Shown here in pieces: positions 10,600 to 21,585 of a stretch of 64,000 nt of DNA (the stretch's first letter is position 1; the number at the start of each line of letters is the position of its first letter). A program made the position numbers and the translations under genes. Origin of the DNA: Trogon surrucura. Its lineage: Eukaryota; Chordata; Aves; Trogoniformes; Trogonidae. A model generated the notes under the pieces. It saw only the letters and a program-made list of their open reading frames with translations. It had not been told where the DNA came from and did no database searches. The DNA is taken from NCBI GenBank assembly GCA_020746105.1, contig CM036618.1:1302001-1366000 (forward strand), written 5' to 3'.

Positions 10600-13458
10600 A
10601 TAAAGTTTGTCTGCTCATTGCTAAGAGAGTTCAAGAGCTCAGAGATCTTCTGGATGGTGGAAGATTTACACTTGCCCCCTCCCCTGGTGGTTTGCCCACC
10701 TGCTGTACCTGCAAATCGAATGATGAAGATGAACAAGAGCAGCACAGGAACCCCACAAAGTCAACAAAAACACAAGGATTGTCAAAGCAGGGTGTGCCGA
10801 AAACGTTCTCATCAGAGCTGGAGAGATCTGTGATTAACAGAGCAAGATGAGAAAGTGCCCTTTCTAAACATCCCTTTCGGGTTTTTCACAGCGGCTCCGC
10901 AATTTTCACGTTGCTGCATGTGAATAAAATTACACACCCACCTCTGAATCACTGCTGGTTGCTCTTATTTACTATGGGTTTACACCAAGGAGGAAAAGAC
11001 TGTTTGCCGTGGCAGAATCAGGCCTTAACTGGTCCCACCTGCCTGTACCTCCCACAGCACCAGTATCCCATTAAAATAAATCTGACTGCACATGCTGAAG
11101 CAACAGTCTTGTGATGATGCTCCGGAACATGAAGTCCAAAATTAATGAAATTTTCTCTTCTCAACTCTTTTTTCTCTAATTTTTTTTTTCCAGCTCTTCT
11201 CTTCCCACGCTTGAAAAAAATCTTATCAGCTGCCCCATTTGTCAAACTGCTAAAATCCTTTATATTAATTACAAAAAGCTGCTGTCTTCTTCTTTTCCCT
11301 TTTTTTTGAGGGAGAGTTGGACAGAGGTATCGCGTTCAGGGACTGATTTTGGCCCCTTTCATCATCAGGAATCTCTGGGACGGGCTCTGAGTGATGTTTA
11401 AATGCTTATGGAAGGTGCAAATGTATTCTGTAGGTGCACGTGTGCGCATATAGAGGTGTGGATTTATATCCCTGTGCTATTTTTCGTGCAGTCCCAGGAG
11501 CTCGACAGCCTGAACCGATCCCAGCTGTGGGAACACAGCCTGAAGAAAAATATTCTCCTTCCAGTAACGTACCTGTGGTGACTGTGCAGAATGACCTGCT
11601 CCAAATTTTCTTCCAATTCCTAGGAAGCCCTGAGGGATGCCTGGACCACCCCGGCCAGCAGTGGTGTGGGGTGGGGAAAGTGGTGCTTTGTATCTGAACG
11701 ATAAAGCCAAACAGGATTATTTACACTTTTCTTGATTCATTTGTCCTTGAAACTTAGTCACATCCATTCACACATGCTTCCAGCCAGTTTCCCAGCCCGA
11801 TCTTCAATGCATTCATCAACTATTATCTCAGGTGGCCCGTTCAGAACAGCTGGTTTTTACCCAAGTCTAGTCCTGTTTTATCTTCCAGGTGTTCAGCGAG
11901 GTCCCCACATATCAGAACAGTTTGTTTTCTAAAACCTGGTCGTATTTTTTCCACTGTGTGTTCATCAGGATTCCCACACTGTGCTTTGGAGACTGTGGGA
12001 TTTGGGGGCAGTGAGCTGAGATCTGGGGGCAACGTGCTTTGGGGGCAATGTGCTTTGGGGACAGTGGGCTTGGGGGACAGTTGGTCGGGTGGCAGTGCAG
12101 GTGGCAAGTGGAAGCAGAGAATAACGATGCAGCTCTGGCTCCTCTCAGGTGTCAAAGAGGTCCTGAGGTTGCTCCTGAACTGGGACCTGCAGCAGCTCTG
12201 TGTGTGGGTGGAGATGATTTCAGCTCCCAGTGGGGGATTTTGCGAAGAGGAATATCATTCGCCCTTTCCACCACACTGGTCTATTTGTTTGTGGACTCCC
12301 ACAGCGTTCAGCTCTGCAGGTCACTGATAGCTACGCTGGTCTTCTCTCCCATCAGCAGTTGAAGTCCTGAACCCTGCAGAACAGAAGAAGAACTGAGCCA
12401 ACTTTTCCATCAGCATATGGCTGGAAGGCAGCCCTGGCCGGGTGGCAAAGGGGCTGGTGCTGGTGTCATGGCCAAAAGGAGCTGAAAAGACTTTTCTCCT
12501 GCAATGTAGGTGTTCCTCACACCAAGTCCAGGTCACAGGCAGCTGGTGCTGGAGCCTCATTGCCCCGTGGGACAGCAATGTGCATTTCTTCATTTCCCAT
12601 TGGACTCTTCTTTTTGGCCCCTGCTCCTCCTTGTGCAGTCCCTTTTCCTCACCAGCAGGAACTGAGCTAGATCCTTGTAGGGTGAGAGACAAGAAGATCC
12701 TCATGGAAGGAAGACATCCAAACCAAAGCACCTTTCTGGAGCTTCTCCATCCCTTTTCTGTGGGAGCTGTCAAGTGTTTCACAAATATCATGTACACCAC
12801 ACCTTCCTATAGAGCAGTCACACAAATTTCACTTCACATAGAGGGTAGTGAAGCCCCCGTTGATAAAGTGCCCCATGGAGCAGTGATTGTGTACTGTAGG
12901 TGCATGGAGAGCACCCAAGGGATTTAGTCATGACTGCTGCTATCGGGGCCAAGGAATGAGCAGGAAAAGGACTGGGAGCAACCCTTGTCCCCTGCCGTCC
13001 TTTGTCACTCTACTCACAGATTTCACCTTCCAGGTCCCAGCTCTTCCTGACCTTGACCCTTCATCTGCCACTGGCCCCCCTGCAGTTGAACATCTTGAGT
13101 TTGAACAAGTTTTGGGGATGCAACTGTCAGGAGCGAGGCTTTGTGGGATAAAAGCTGCCTCACAGCATCAGCTGTAATTCCGTGTGCTGCAGTGGGCAGC
13201 TCTGCACGTGTGGGAAAAAAAAAGGGGGAAAAAGCAGTGGAGGCAGTTTCTGGAGACGAGCAGAAATGTGAGCGAGTGGAAGGGCTCGCTAAGCAAAGGG
13301 CAATGCCAAACCCGAGGCAAAGCAGTAAACTTTCCCGTGTAAATCAGTGCTCTCAAGGTGTCCTCATGAGATCTTCTGGAGAGAGTGTCCTGCCCTGGTG
13401 CAGCTGTGCAGGGAATAGGTGTGAGCTCTGCACCCTTATTAACCACAGGTCCTTCTGT
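10600..13458. other. Unique non-coding sequence, partly AT-rich
   Basis: The part from about 10,860 to 11,300 is AT-rich with homopolymer runs and no repeat signature, and could be a conserved non-coding element. I searched for the missing N-terminal exons of CIMIP2C in all plus frames and found no convincing match. Long open frames on both strands at 12.3-12.9 kb overlap each other and are not supported as genes. Confidence 0.4.
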
Positions 13459-13692
13459 CATGGAATCATGGAATCATTTGGGTTAGAGGAGACCTTTAAG
13501 ATCATCAAGTCCAACCATTAACCCAGCCCTGCCAGGGCCACCACTGACCCACTTCCCTGAGCACCACATCTGCACGGCTCTGAGATCCCTCCAGAGCTGG
13601 GTACTCCACCCCTGCCTTGGGCAGCCTGTGCCAAGTGACAGCACTTACGGTGAAGAAATTTTTGCTAACATCCCATCTAAACCTCCCCTGAC
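13459..13692 (-). mobile_element. CR1 LINE 3' fragment
   Basis: Reverse-complement tail (catggaatcatggaatcat), the 'gatcatcaagtccaaccatt' core, and the reverse of the 'attaggaagaaatttctt' end of ORF2. Confidence 0.92.
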
Positions 13693-15302
13693 ACATCCCG
13701 AGGCTGTTTTCTGGAATGATGTCTTCTCCCTGGAGTAATGACAAGATCCTCATTCATTTTCAGAGCAGTTGAAACTTCTGCCTGGGATTTCCTGGCAGGG
13801 CTGATCTGGTCTGTGCATACGTGGGGAAACCCCATCTCTGTTACAGCCCTCACATCTGCAGAGGAGACACCTGGACTAGGGCTCCCTGGCAGCCCACCCA
13901 GAAGCATTTTTTCCAGGAAGATAAAGATGCTAATTTTCAACCTCACTCTGGTCGTGGTTATCTTCTTGCTACTTCCGTCTTCCCATTTTTTTCCCTCCAG
14001 ATGAATTTCTTGCATGCAGTCCTCTCCCCTCAGCCTCTCTTGTGGGGCTAAACAAGCCCAGCTCTTCTCATGTCCTCCTGATGGACAGAGCCTCTCTTCC
14101 CTGATCATCTTTGTCTTCATCTTCTCAGGCCAGCATGAGCATTGTGGTACCTGGGGCTCCATCTCTCCAGGCCATGCTCAAGGGCACCAACACTGCCCAG
14201 GGCCAGGCACTGAGCAACATCTCCCAGCGGATCTGGGACCCCCAGGCATGTTCACATCCTTTTTCTTGGCTTTTAATGCATTTTGAACTCCAGCCCATGA
14301 GTGGTTTCTGTGCAATGTTCTCACCCTCCCTTCCAGCGTGTCCTCAGCGTGTTTGTCCACTCTCCCTAGTGAGAGTGTTGAATGCAGCAAGTCCCATGTT
14401 TGGCTCCCCAAGAACTTTCCTCCTTGAGCTGCCTCCAGCCTGGCCCCTCTCACTCCACCACAGCCTGTCTCCTCTCCCTTAGCAGCTTCTTCACCTTCTT
14501 CTTCAAGCCTCTCACCAGCTCCTATCTCCTCCAGCAGCCCATCTCTCCTGCCCTGGCTGCACTAATCCCACCTGGAGGAGGTCTGCTCCCCCTTCCCAGC
14601 CAGAAATTCAGTGGATTTAGAAGAAAGCAATATAGCCAGTGTAGCAGGACTGACTTTTGGTAAATCCATTTGCCCTTTTGCATCATTTTCCATTTACTTT
14701 CTTATCTTCCTTTTGTATCCTCCGAGATGGGAAGGAAAGCCATGAGGATGCTGGGTCGCAAGTGAGCAAGACAATCCTCTCGTTCCTTCTTAAATGTCAG
14801 AGCTGTGGCAACGTAGCAGCTCTCAATGAGTGGATTTTTTTTTTTTCAATTATTATCGTTTTCAATTCTGACATGAAGTTTTTCCTCTTTTCTTGAGCTC
14901 TGTGCAGTTAGCAAAATGAGCTTTCCTCTGCTCTTCTCCCTACAGAGAGGAGCTGGCTGTAAGGACACACGGTGGGTTTCTCTGCATGAGGTCTCCCGTG
15001 TCACCAGCAAATCCCTGTGCAATGAGTCCCACCTCTCCCAGTTCTTCTCCAGCCCCATGGTGGCTGAATCCACATCTCACTGGGAGATAGAAAAGGTGGT
15101 AGAAGGAGCCTGGCCAGCTCGGCCACTGAGCCGTGTGGTCCCACTGGTGGGGAAACACAGCTCAACCCAGGATCCATCACCAAAGAAAGCAACGGTCTGT
15201 GGCTTTCAGAAATGCTGCAGAACCTGGGGAGACCAACACATGCCTCTGCTGCACGACCCAAACTGGTGGCTGGGAGACCTTCTGCAGAGCTGGTATTGAA
15301 AT

Positions 15303-15575
15303 GTAAGTTGGGTATTAGGAAGAATTTCTTTACGGAAATTGTCAGGCATTGGAAGGGGTTGTCCAGGGCAGTGGTGGAGCCTCCATGCCTGGAGGGATGT
15401 AAGAGTCAGGCAGATGCAGCACTCACGAATATCTTTTAGTCAAGGGCTTGTCAGTGTTGTGTTAAAGACTGGACTCAATGATCTTAATGGTCTTTTTCAG
15501 TCTGTGCGCTCGATGATCTTTAAGGTCCCTTCCAACCTCTAACATTCTGTGATTCTGTGATTCTGTGGGCAATTC
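15303..15575 (+). mobile_element. CR1 LINE 3' fragment
   Basis: It starts at 'ttgggtattaggaagaattt' and runs to 'tctgtgattctgtgattctg'. The 3' UTR holds two partly duplicated versions of the 'gatgatctt' segment (about 15,477 and 15,512), so one short internal duplication has occurred. Confidence 0.92.
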
Positions 15576-16199
15576 TGTGGTTCTGTGAATGTCCTAGTGT
15601 CAAGCAGCTGCTGAAAACCACTGGATTTCTGTTCTCTTTCCTTTTGTCTTTGTTTTCTTTTATTTTTTTAATTTCAAATCTCTCAAGGCTTAGGTGCAAA
15701 TGAAGAACAGCCCCTCCAATTCCTGCACCTCCCAGTACCCCTTACAAGCAAGGATCATTTGACAAGGCTTATTCAATAGGACATACAGATCTCTGTGCGC
15801 AATTTTTATTTTTCATGTTGGTTCTTCATAGACAGCTGACCCTTCTCAAAGCCTTCTCAGGGCAGGATGCCCCCTAGGGTAGTAACAGAGCCCACTCTTC
15901 CCCTTACACAAGGAGCTGGTGGGAAAAAAAAAAAGAAAAAGCATGAAAAATGTAAACCTGGGGGCATTTTTGGATCCCCTGCAGCAGCTGGGTGGAAGGC
16001 TGGGGGTACAGAGGATGCCAGGGTGGGTGAGATGCTGAGGGCTGGCTGGATGCAGGGGGTGCTGGGCTCCCATCGTTGCCTGGTGACAGTGTTTGTGACC
16101 TGGGTGGGCCAGGCAGAACTGAACAGGACAGATCTGGGGGTAGCTACATCACAGGGACCCTCCCCAGCTTGGACATGTCTCACAGCAGGTAGGGAGTGA

Positions 16200-16465
16200 G
16201 CACCCCGGGACCCCTCACCCTGCTCCCCAAAACCCTGCAGCCCACCCCAAAGCCCCTGCACCCTTCACAGGTCCTGCACGCCACCCCAAGAACCTTTCAC
16301 CTTTCGTGGGTTGTGCAGCCCACCCTGAAAACCCTATAATTTTCATGGGTTCTGCACCCCACCCCGAAAATCCTGCACGCTTTGTGGGTCCTGCACCATG
16401 CCCTAAAACCCTGCACCCTTTATGGGTCCTGCACCCTGTCCCGTGCACCCTGCACCCTTTCCATT
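16200..16465. repeat. Minisatellite, unit about 40-45 bp
   Basis: Five to six degenerate units share the pattern 'aaaaccctgcaccctttatg' followed by 'ggtcctgcaccccacccc'. The units vary by small indels, so the array is old. It lies upstream of the located CIMIP2C exons and has no coding role that I can see. Confidence 0.85.
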
Positions 16466-17499
16466 GTCAGACAGCATCTCTCATGAGCTGTAAGAGCTGG
16501 GCACTGCAGGGACTCCATCTCCTGACCGCTGTGCCCTTGCAACCCCACGTCTTCATGTTTCCTCGGGCTGTTTTACACGGGTCAGGGGTTGTCTTCTCTA
16601 TCGGCGGTTGCAGAGGGACGGAGCGGTGGATTTTCTCACCTCCTCATGCATATCGCACGAGGGCAGTGAATAATGCATGGCAGCCTTGGAGAGAGGCAGA
16701 CTTCTCAGGTGCATCGTCCTGGAAGAACTTCGGGGGCTTTTCCTCTCCCTAACAGATCCCAAATGTCTCTTGCCTAAGCAAGATGCACTGACTTTCAGCT
16801 CATCCTCCCCTGCCCTCTTGCATGAGGCACCTTCCCCAGCCCCTTCCCATCACCGCGTATTTTGTACCCCCTTCTCTTGTTTTCTTTCACGTCACCTTTG
16901 GTTTTGTGTAAACAAAGACTCATGCTGCAGCCAGAGCTGGTCCAAACTGCCAGGGGATGCCCTTGCCGAGGGCAGCCCTTGTCCTGTGTGGGAAATACCT
17001 GTCCCTGGCAGCTTTCTCCTGGTATAAAATCACCCCAGGTGCCAAGGCTGCACCCTGAACCCAGGAGCTGCACCCACATCCACATGTTCTTTGCTGGTGG
17101 GGTTACGTGTGTGGCTGACATCCATCCCTCTCTCTTGCTGCTGCTCTCAGAGCTGCTGGAATCCCTTTCTCCCTTGCAGGTAGAGCTATATTTGTAGGAA
17201 TTATACATCCCACGTTTTTTGGCACCACTACCTTTTCACACGAATATTCCCAGCACTGTGGAGTGTGGTGAGCAATGGGGTACTCAGATATCAAATATTT
17301 TTATTCACTGCTTCTCTTTGGATTTATTGCTGGCAGTAGAAGTAAAGGTGTTGCAAGACCATGTGCATATCATCCCTCTGTGTCTCAGGAGGCTCAGACA
17401 GCAGAAATGCTCTTTATTTGGGTTTTTAGCAGAGGGAACAGGTCAGCATGGCTCTTTTGTCCTGCATATTGGTGAGTGACTGTCTTCAATCAAAGGCAG

Positions 17500-18170
17500 G
17501 GTATAGGATAAGGGGTGATGGTTTTAAAATAAGAGAGGGAAGATTTAGACTAGACTAGGCTAGACTAGACCCCACCAAAAGAGGGACATAGATCTCTTGG
17601 AACGAGTTCAGAGGAGGTCAGGCTGCGAGGACAGGCTGAGGGATCTGGGGGTGTTCAGCTGGGGAAGAGGAGACTCCGGGGGCACCTTGTCCCTGCCTGC
17701 AGTGCCTGAAGGGAACCTGCAGGGAGCTGGGGAGGGACTTTGTGCAAGAGTGTCCAGCGACAGGACAAGGGAAATGGGTTTGAACTGCAGGAGAAGGGGT
17801 TTAGGCTGGATGTGAGGGAGAAATTCTGCAGTGCGAGGGTGGCCAGAGTCTGGACTAGATTGCCCAGAGAGGCTGTGGCTGCCCCCTCCCTGGAGATGCT
17901 CAAGGCCAGGTTGGATGAACCTGGAGCAACCTGGGCTGGTTCAGGGCGTCCCTGCCCATGGCAGGGGGTGGGTTAGATGATCTCTAAGCTCCCTTCCAGC
18001 CTGTACCATTCTAGGATTCTATGATATAAGGAAGACATTTTATACAGTGAGGGTGGTGAGACACTGTCACTGGTTTGTCCTTGCTCACTGCAGGGGTGTT
18101 AGACTAGATGGCCTTTAAGGGTACCTGCCAACCCAACACATTTCATGATTCTATTCCATGATTCTATGAT
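17500..18170 (+). mobile_element. Older CR1 LINE copy split by another CR1
   Basis: The left half (17,500-17,572, 'ggggtgatggttttaaaata' and 'gatttagactagac') and the right half (from about 18,022, 'atataaggaagacatttt' and 'gagggtggtgagacactg') join into one CR1 when the copy at 17,573-18,024 is removed. The right half also has an internal deletion before 'tccttgctcactgcag', and ends in tail repeats at about 18,170. Confidence 0.8.
17573..18024 (+). mobile_element. CR1 LINE copy inserted inside an older CR1
   Basis: It runs from 'gagggacatagatctcttgg' through the ORF2 C-terminal remnant to 'attctaggattctatgat'. The ORF2 remnant is frameshifted. The orientation is the same as that of the host copy. 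The short (ctaga)n-like run just before it (17,551-17,572) may include the target-site area. Confidence 0.88.
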
Positions 18171-18462
18171 TCTATACCCAGAGAGGTTGTAGATGCCCCA
18201 TCCCTGGAAATATTCCAGATTAGAAGTTAGGAAGAAGTTCTTTACTATGAGGGTGGTGAGATCCTGGCACAGGTTGCCCAGAGAGGTGGTGGAGGCTCCA
18301 TCCCTGGGGCTCTGAGCAACCTGATCTAGTGGAAGATGTCCCTGCCCATGGCAGGGGGATTGGGCTAAATGACCTTTAAAAATGCCTTCCATGCCCAAAT
18401 ATTCTATGATTCTATGATTCCATGATTCCGTGATTCTGTGATTCTACGATTCTATGATTCTC
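18171..18462 (+). mobile_element. CR1 LINE 3' fragments with expanded tail
   Basis: Two partial CR1 segments lie back to back: 'cccagagaggttgtagatgc' to about 18,225, then 'agaagttaggaagaagttct' onward. They end in an unusually long tail of eight or so octamers (ctatgattctatgattcc, tgattccgtgattctg) at about 18,402-18,460. Confidence 0.9.
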
Positions 18463-20257
18463 CTTAAACGAGCTGAGGATCAGGTGAAGCAAACTGTGAC
18501 CTGCTGGTGCTCTGCTGGGCTGTGGCCACTCATGGCCCAACATCCTCACTGCACCAACATCCTCAAAGCACAATCCATTTAATAGAGAAGTCTGGATTAA
18601 TATCCTTGTGAAAGATCATCTGAGTCCTTATATAAGCAACTCTGATACTCAATCTGGCTCAAATATGAGCCAGGTTTGTAGTGTGCAAATCATTCCTGGT
18701 TCGAGCTTCACCCTGGAAACCAGACAGGGTCAGGCAGAAATAAATGACGTGTAATACACTTTCTTGGGAGAGGTGATTTTTTGGTGCTGTGCTCGTCTCA
18801 GAATACTAATTGGGATCTTGTTGTTCCGCAGAGAAATGAACTGATGCTCATACCTGGGGGGTGTTTGCTGGGTGTTAGTCCTGTCCCTGCAGCAGGACTA
18901 GGCAGGGACTGGGCTCATTATGGGGATCTGCTGGGGCCACCAAGCCCAGCCCCTGTGGAGGAACACAACAGGACAGTTATTTCATGCACACAGACTCCAC
19001 AAACAACCGCTGCAGCATCTCTGGGGACGGGGGTTCACAAGACACAGGACTTGGCAAGCTCCAGGGTCGCATTGACCAGGGGATGCACTAAGCAGTTTGT
19101 CATTGATTTTTTTCCTTCTGATTATCTCCTTTCCTCGGCAGCTCTGTTTCCTCTGCCCTGGCAGCAAGGGGAAAGGTCTACTTTTCTTTCTTTTTTTCCC
19201 TTAGATACTCTTTTTTTTTTTTTTCTTCTCCTGGCTTTCATAGCATGATACAGTTCCTTACTTGGGGCCAAGGGCTCCTGCACCAGCTGAAGCGCTGGGT
19301 TTAGATTACAGGAAGAGCATCTCAAACTGCAGCAAAATTAACTCCAACACACCATGGAGAAAAGAATTTTCCACCAACTCCAGTGAAACGCAGCAGTCTC
19401 TCGGCACTTCGGGCTTTGCAGGAAAGCCAATTGCTCACAGCCGTTGCGAGGAGCTGGGGGGGAAGTAGTGACAAATTTCCACACTCTGAGAACACACCGG
19501 GCGTCCTATGAGCTCACCAGGGTGGTTGAAGGGGTTGAAGAGCCGAGGGAACATCCCAATAATGTCTCTGTGGGGAGGATGTAGTGGTGGAAGTGAGTTC
19601 ATGCAGCCCTTCTCTATTCTTAGGACCATCCAACACTGTGTCCTGAGGAATTCCCTGCTCCCAGTTTTGGAAAGGGGACATCTGTGGGGCTATTCCCTGA
19701 TGGAGAGAGGCTCCCGGTTGCTTTCTGGGAGTCAACATAGCGGGGTCACAGGGAGTATTCCACAGCAGAAGTCTGGTCTCCTGTGATGCTTTGCAACATC
19801 TCCCCATCTAGCCCTCTGTGAGCTGCCTGGTGGGAATGAGTTGAGCTTGGTACCATGTCCACAGCCTGAAATCCTGCGGTTTTGGGAAGTGAGATCACCA
19901 GGAGAGAGCTGGCGGAAATGAATGCTGACTTTTCCTGGATGCTGGGGGTCTGCGTGCTTGGAATACAGGGGTCCCATTCATTCTCCCTCTTCCTGATGGT
20001 TTTCTGCCAGGAGAGGGATCAGTTTCTCCCCTTTCCCATTCCTCACGTGCATGGTCAGGCAAGGATACGGTGAACCCTGCCTGAGGAACCTCTAAAATGC
20101 AAAGAAGGGTGCTAAAAGGGGAAAATAAAAACTGAACATGTCCTGGGTCATGAAGGCACCATCCCCTCCATCACCAGGATCCCCCGGGCAGCAGTTGATC
20201 CTCAGATGCAGTGCTGTGCATCAAATGTTGTTTTTTGTAAAGTGGAATTATTTAGAG
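18463..20257. other. Unique non-coding sequence
   Basis: A 155-codon plus-strand open frame at 18,781-19,248 has no splice or family support; its 'LIPG' stretch only superficially resembles the N-terminal motif of CIMIP2C. A pyrimidine-rich tract lies at about 19,185-19,230. I see no gene. Confidence 0.4.
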
Positions 20258-20520
20258 TCATTGAATCCTAGAATATTTTGTGTTGGAAGGCACCTTCAAG
20301 GCCATCTAGCTTCAATCCCCTTGTCATGGGCAGGGACACCTCCCACCAGATGAGGTTTCTCAAAATCCTTTCCAATCTCGTCTTGGACACTTCCAGGGAC
20401 GGGACTTGTGCAGCTTCTCTGGGCAATCTGTGCCAGTGCCTCAGCACCCTCATGGTCAAGAATTTCCTCCTTACACCTGAGTTTTCAGTTTAAAGCTGTG
20501 ACCTCTTGTCCTATCAGTTA
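20258..20520 (-). mobile_element. CR1 LINE 3' fragment
   Basis: Reverse-complement order: 'tgttggaaggcacc', 'gtcatgggcagggacacc', 'cacttccagggacgg', then the reverse of the ORF2 end. The tail is degraded. Confidence 0.88.
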
Positions 20521-20669
20521 ATCCCAGAGACGTGGGTGCTGGCTTCCACAGGCATTTTGCAGCTGCAGGGAGGAGAAGAGAACTCCCCACTCCTGGAAAC
20601 CCCCAGCATGACCCTTCCTGATCACGTTTTCCACATGACTTTGGAAGGCTCATCCCAAAACCCAACATA

Positions 20670-21182
20670 CTCTGTCCAGTTCTGGTGTCCCCACCATAAG
20701 AGGGACATGGATCTGTTGGAGCGTGTTCAGAGGAGGCCACAAAGATGATCCAGGGACTGGAGCAGCTCTGCTACGAGGACAGGCTGAGGGAGCTGGGGGT
20801 GTTCAGTCTTGAAAAGAGAAGACTTCGGGGGGACCTAAGAGCTGCCTTCCAGTACCTGAAGGGATCCTACAGGAAGGCTGGGGAGGGACTTTGTACAAGA
20901 GCGTCCACTGACAGGACAAGGGGAAATGGGTTTGAGTTGCAGGAGAATAGATTTAGATTAGATCTTAGGAAGAAATTCTTCAGTACGAGGGTGGCCAGAC
21001 TTTGGAATAAATTGCCCAGAGAGGCTGTGGCTGCCCCCTCCCTGGAGGTGTTCAAGGCCAGGTTGGACAGAGCCTTGAGCAGCCTGATCTAGTTGAGAGG
21101 CGTCCCTGCCCGTGACAGGGAGGTTGGGTTAGATGATCTCTGAGGGCCCTTCCAGCCTAGGCCATTGTATGATTCTATGATT
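20670..21182 (+). mobile_element. CR1 LINE 3' end abutting a CIMIP2C exon
   Basis: This 510-bp copy extends further 5' than most here ('tgtccagttctggtgtcccc', 'gatccagggactggagcagc'). It keeps an open frame at 20,745-21,092 for the ORF2 C-terminus (motifs [18 protein letters not shown] and LWNKLPREAV). Its tail 'gattctatgatt' stops about 9 bp before the acceptor of the next exon, so it landed in the branch-point region of that intron. Confidence 0.95.
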
Positions 21183-21191
21183 TTCCTTCAG

Positions 21192-21348
21192 GAACACCCA
21201 TTGGAACACCACCATGAGACACTCCCAGCGCTCCCAGACCGTGACGGTTTGCCAACCAGAGGCCTGGAACCCATGCCCACTCACCCCAGTGCACACCCTC
21301 TTCCTCCTGGATGGTGGCCGATCCCCGGAACTGAGCTGGTTCCACGAG
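21192..21348 (+). CDS. CIMIP2C: ciliary microtubule inner protein 2C, candidate internal exon (third from last)
   Basis: This 157-nt segment sits between the acceptor TTTTCCTTCAG, immediately after a CR1 tail, and the donor CACGAG|GTGAGG. In the one frame that is phase-compatible with the next exon it has no stop, and its last residues, HTLFLLDGGRSPELSWFHE, line up with the human segment ending NLDSHRSTELTNFYQ (shared L-D, R-S, E-L and F, with H for Y next to it). The first 30 or so residues show no clear similarity to the human protein. A stop lies upstream in this frame at 21,178, so 21,191 is the only usable AG. Either the exon has diverged strongly, or its 5' part was recruited after the CR1 insertion. 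The 3' half is much safer than the 5' half. Confidence 0.65.
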
Positions 21349-21472
21349 GTGAGGACATAAGGACCCGTGGAGGTGAACTGTGGTGTCCTCAGGCTCTGCT
21401 GCCTGTACACAACAGGGCTGGTTTCTTGCAAATTAACGAGGCGAGCACTGGAACATTTGTCTTTATCCACAG

Positions 21473-21585
21473 CTTGCCCAGCAGCACCGTGAGTTTTACC
21501 AGGACAAGACGGGGACCCTCTATGTCCTTCCTTACTTCGTGCTGCCTGTCAAGGAGCAGGACAGATATCCCCATCCGCTTGACCT
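21473..21585 (+). CDS. CIMIP2C: ciliary microtubule inner protein 2C, penultimate exon
   Basis: CIMIP2C (FAM166C, C2orf70 in human) is a small protein on the luminal wall of doublet microtubules in motile cilia and sperm flagella. This exon encodes LAQQHREFYQDKTGT, then a YVLPYF segment and an ERYP-like EQDRYPHPLD. Human has MVQQHRKYYQDKTGT, RVPYF and PERYPLP, so the match is unmistakable. The acceptor is TTTATCCACAG and the donor GACCT|GTGAGT. The exon is 113 nt, enters in phase 0 and leaves two bases of a leucine codon for the last exon. It follows the previous exon after a very short intron of 124 bp. Confidence 0.95.

Noticed and set aside
14940-15300. Possible exon ending at GTAAGT near 15,302
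   Set aside because: The apparent donor lies in the first bases of a CR1 fragment, where other copies have 'gtttagattggatatt', so the match to a splice site is accidental. The frame also stops upstream.
18781-19248. Candidate N-terminal exon of CIMIP2C with an LIPG string
   Set aside because: Only four residues resemble the expected motif, and the neighbouring residues and spacing do not fit.
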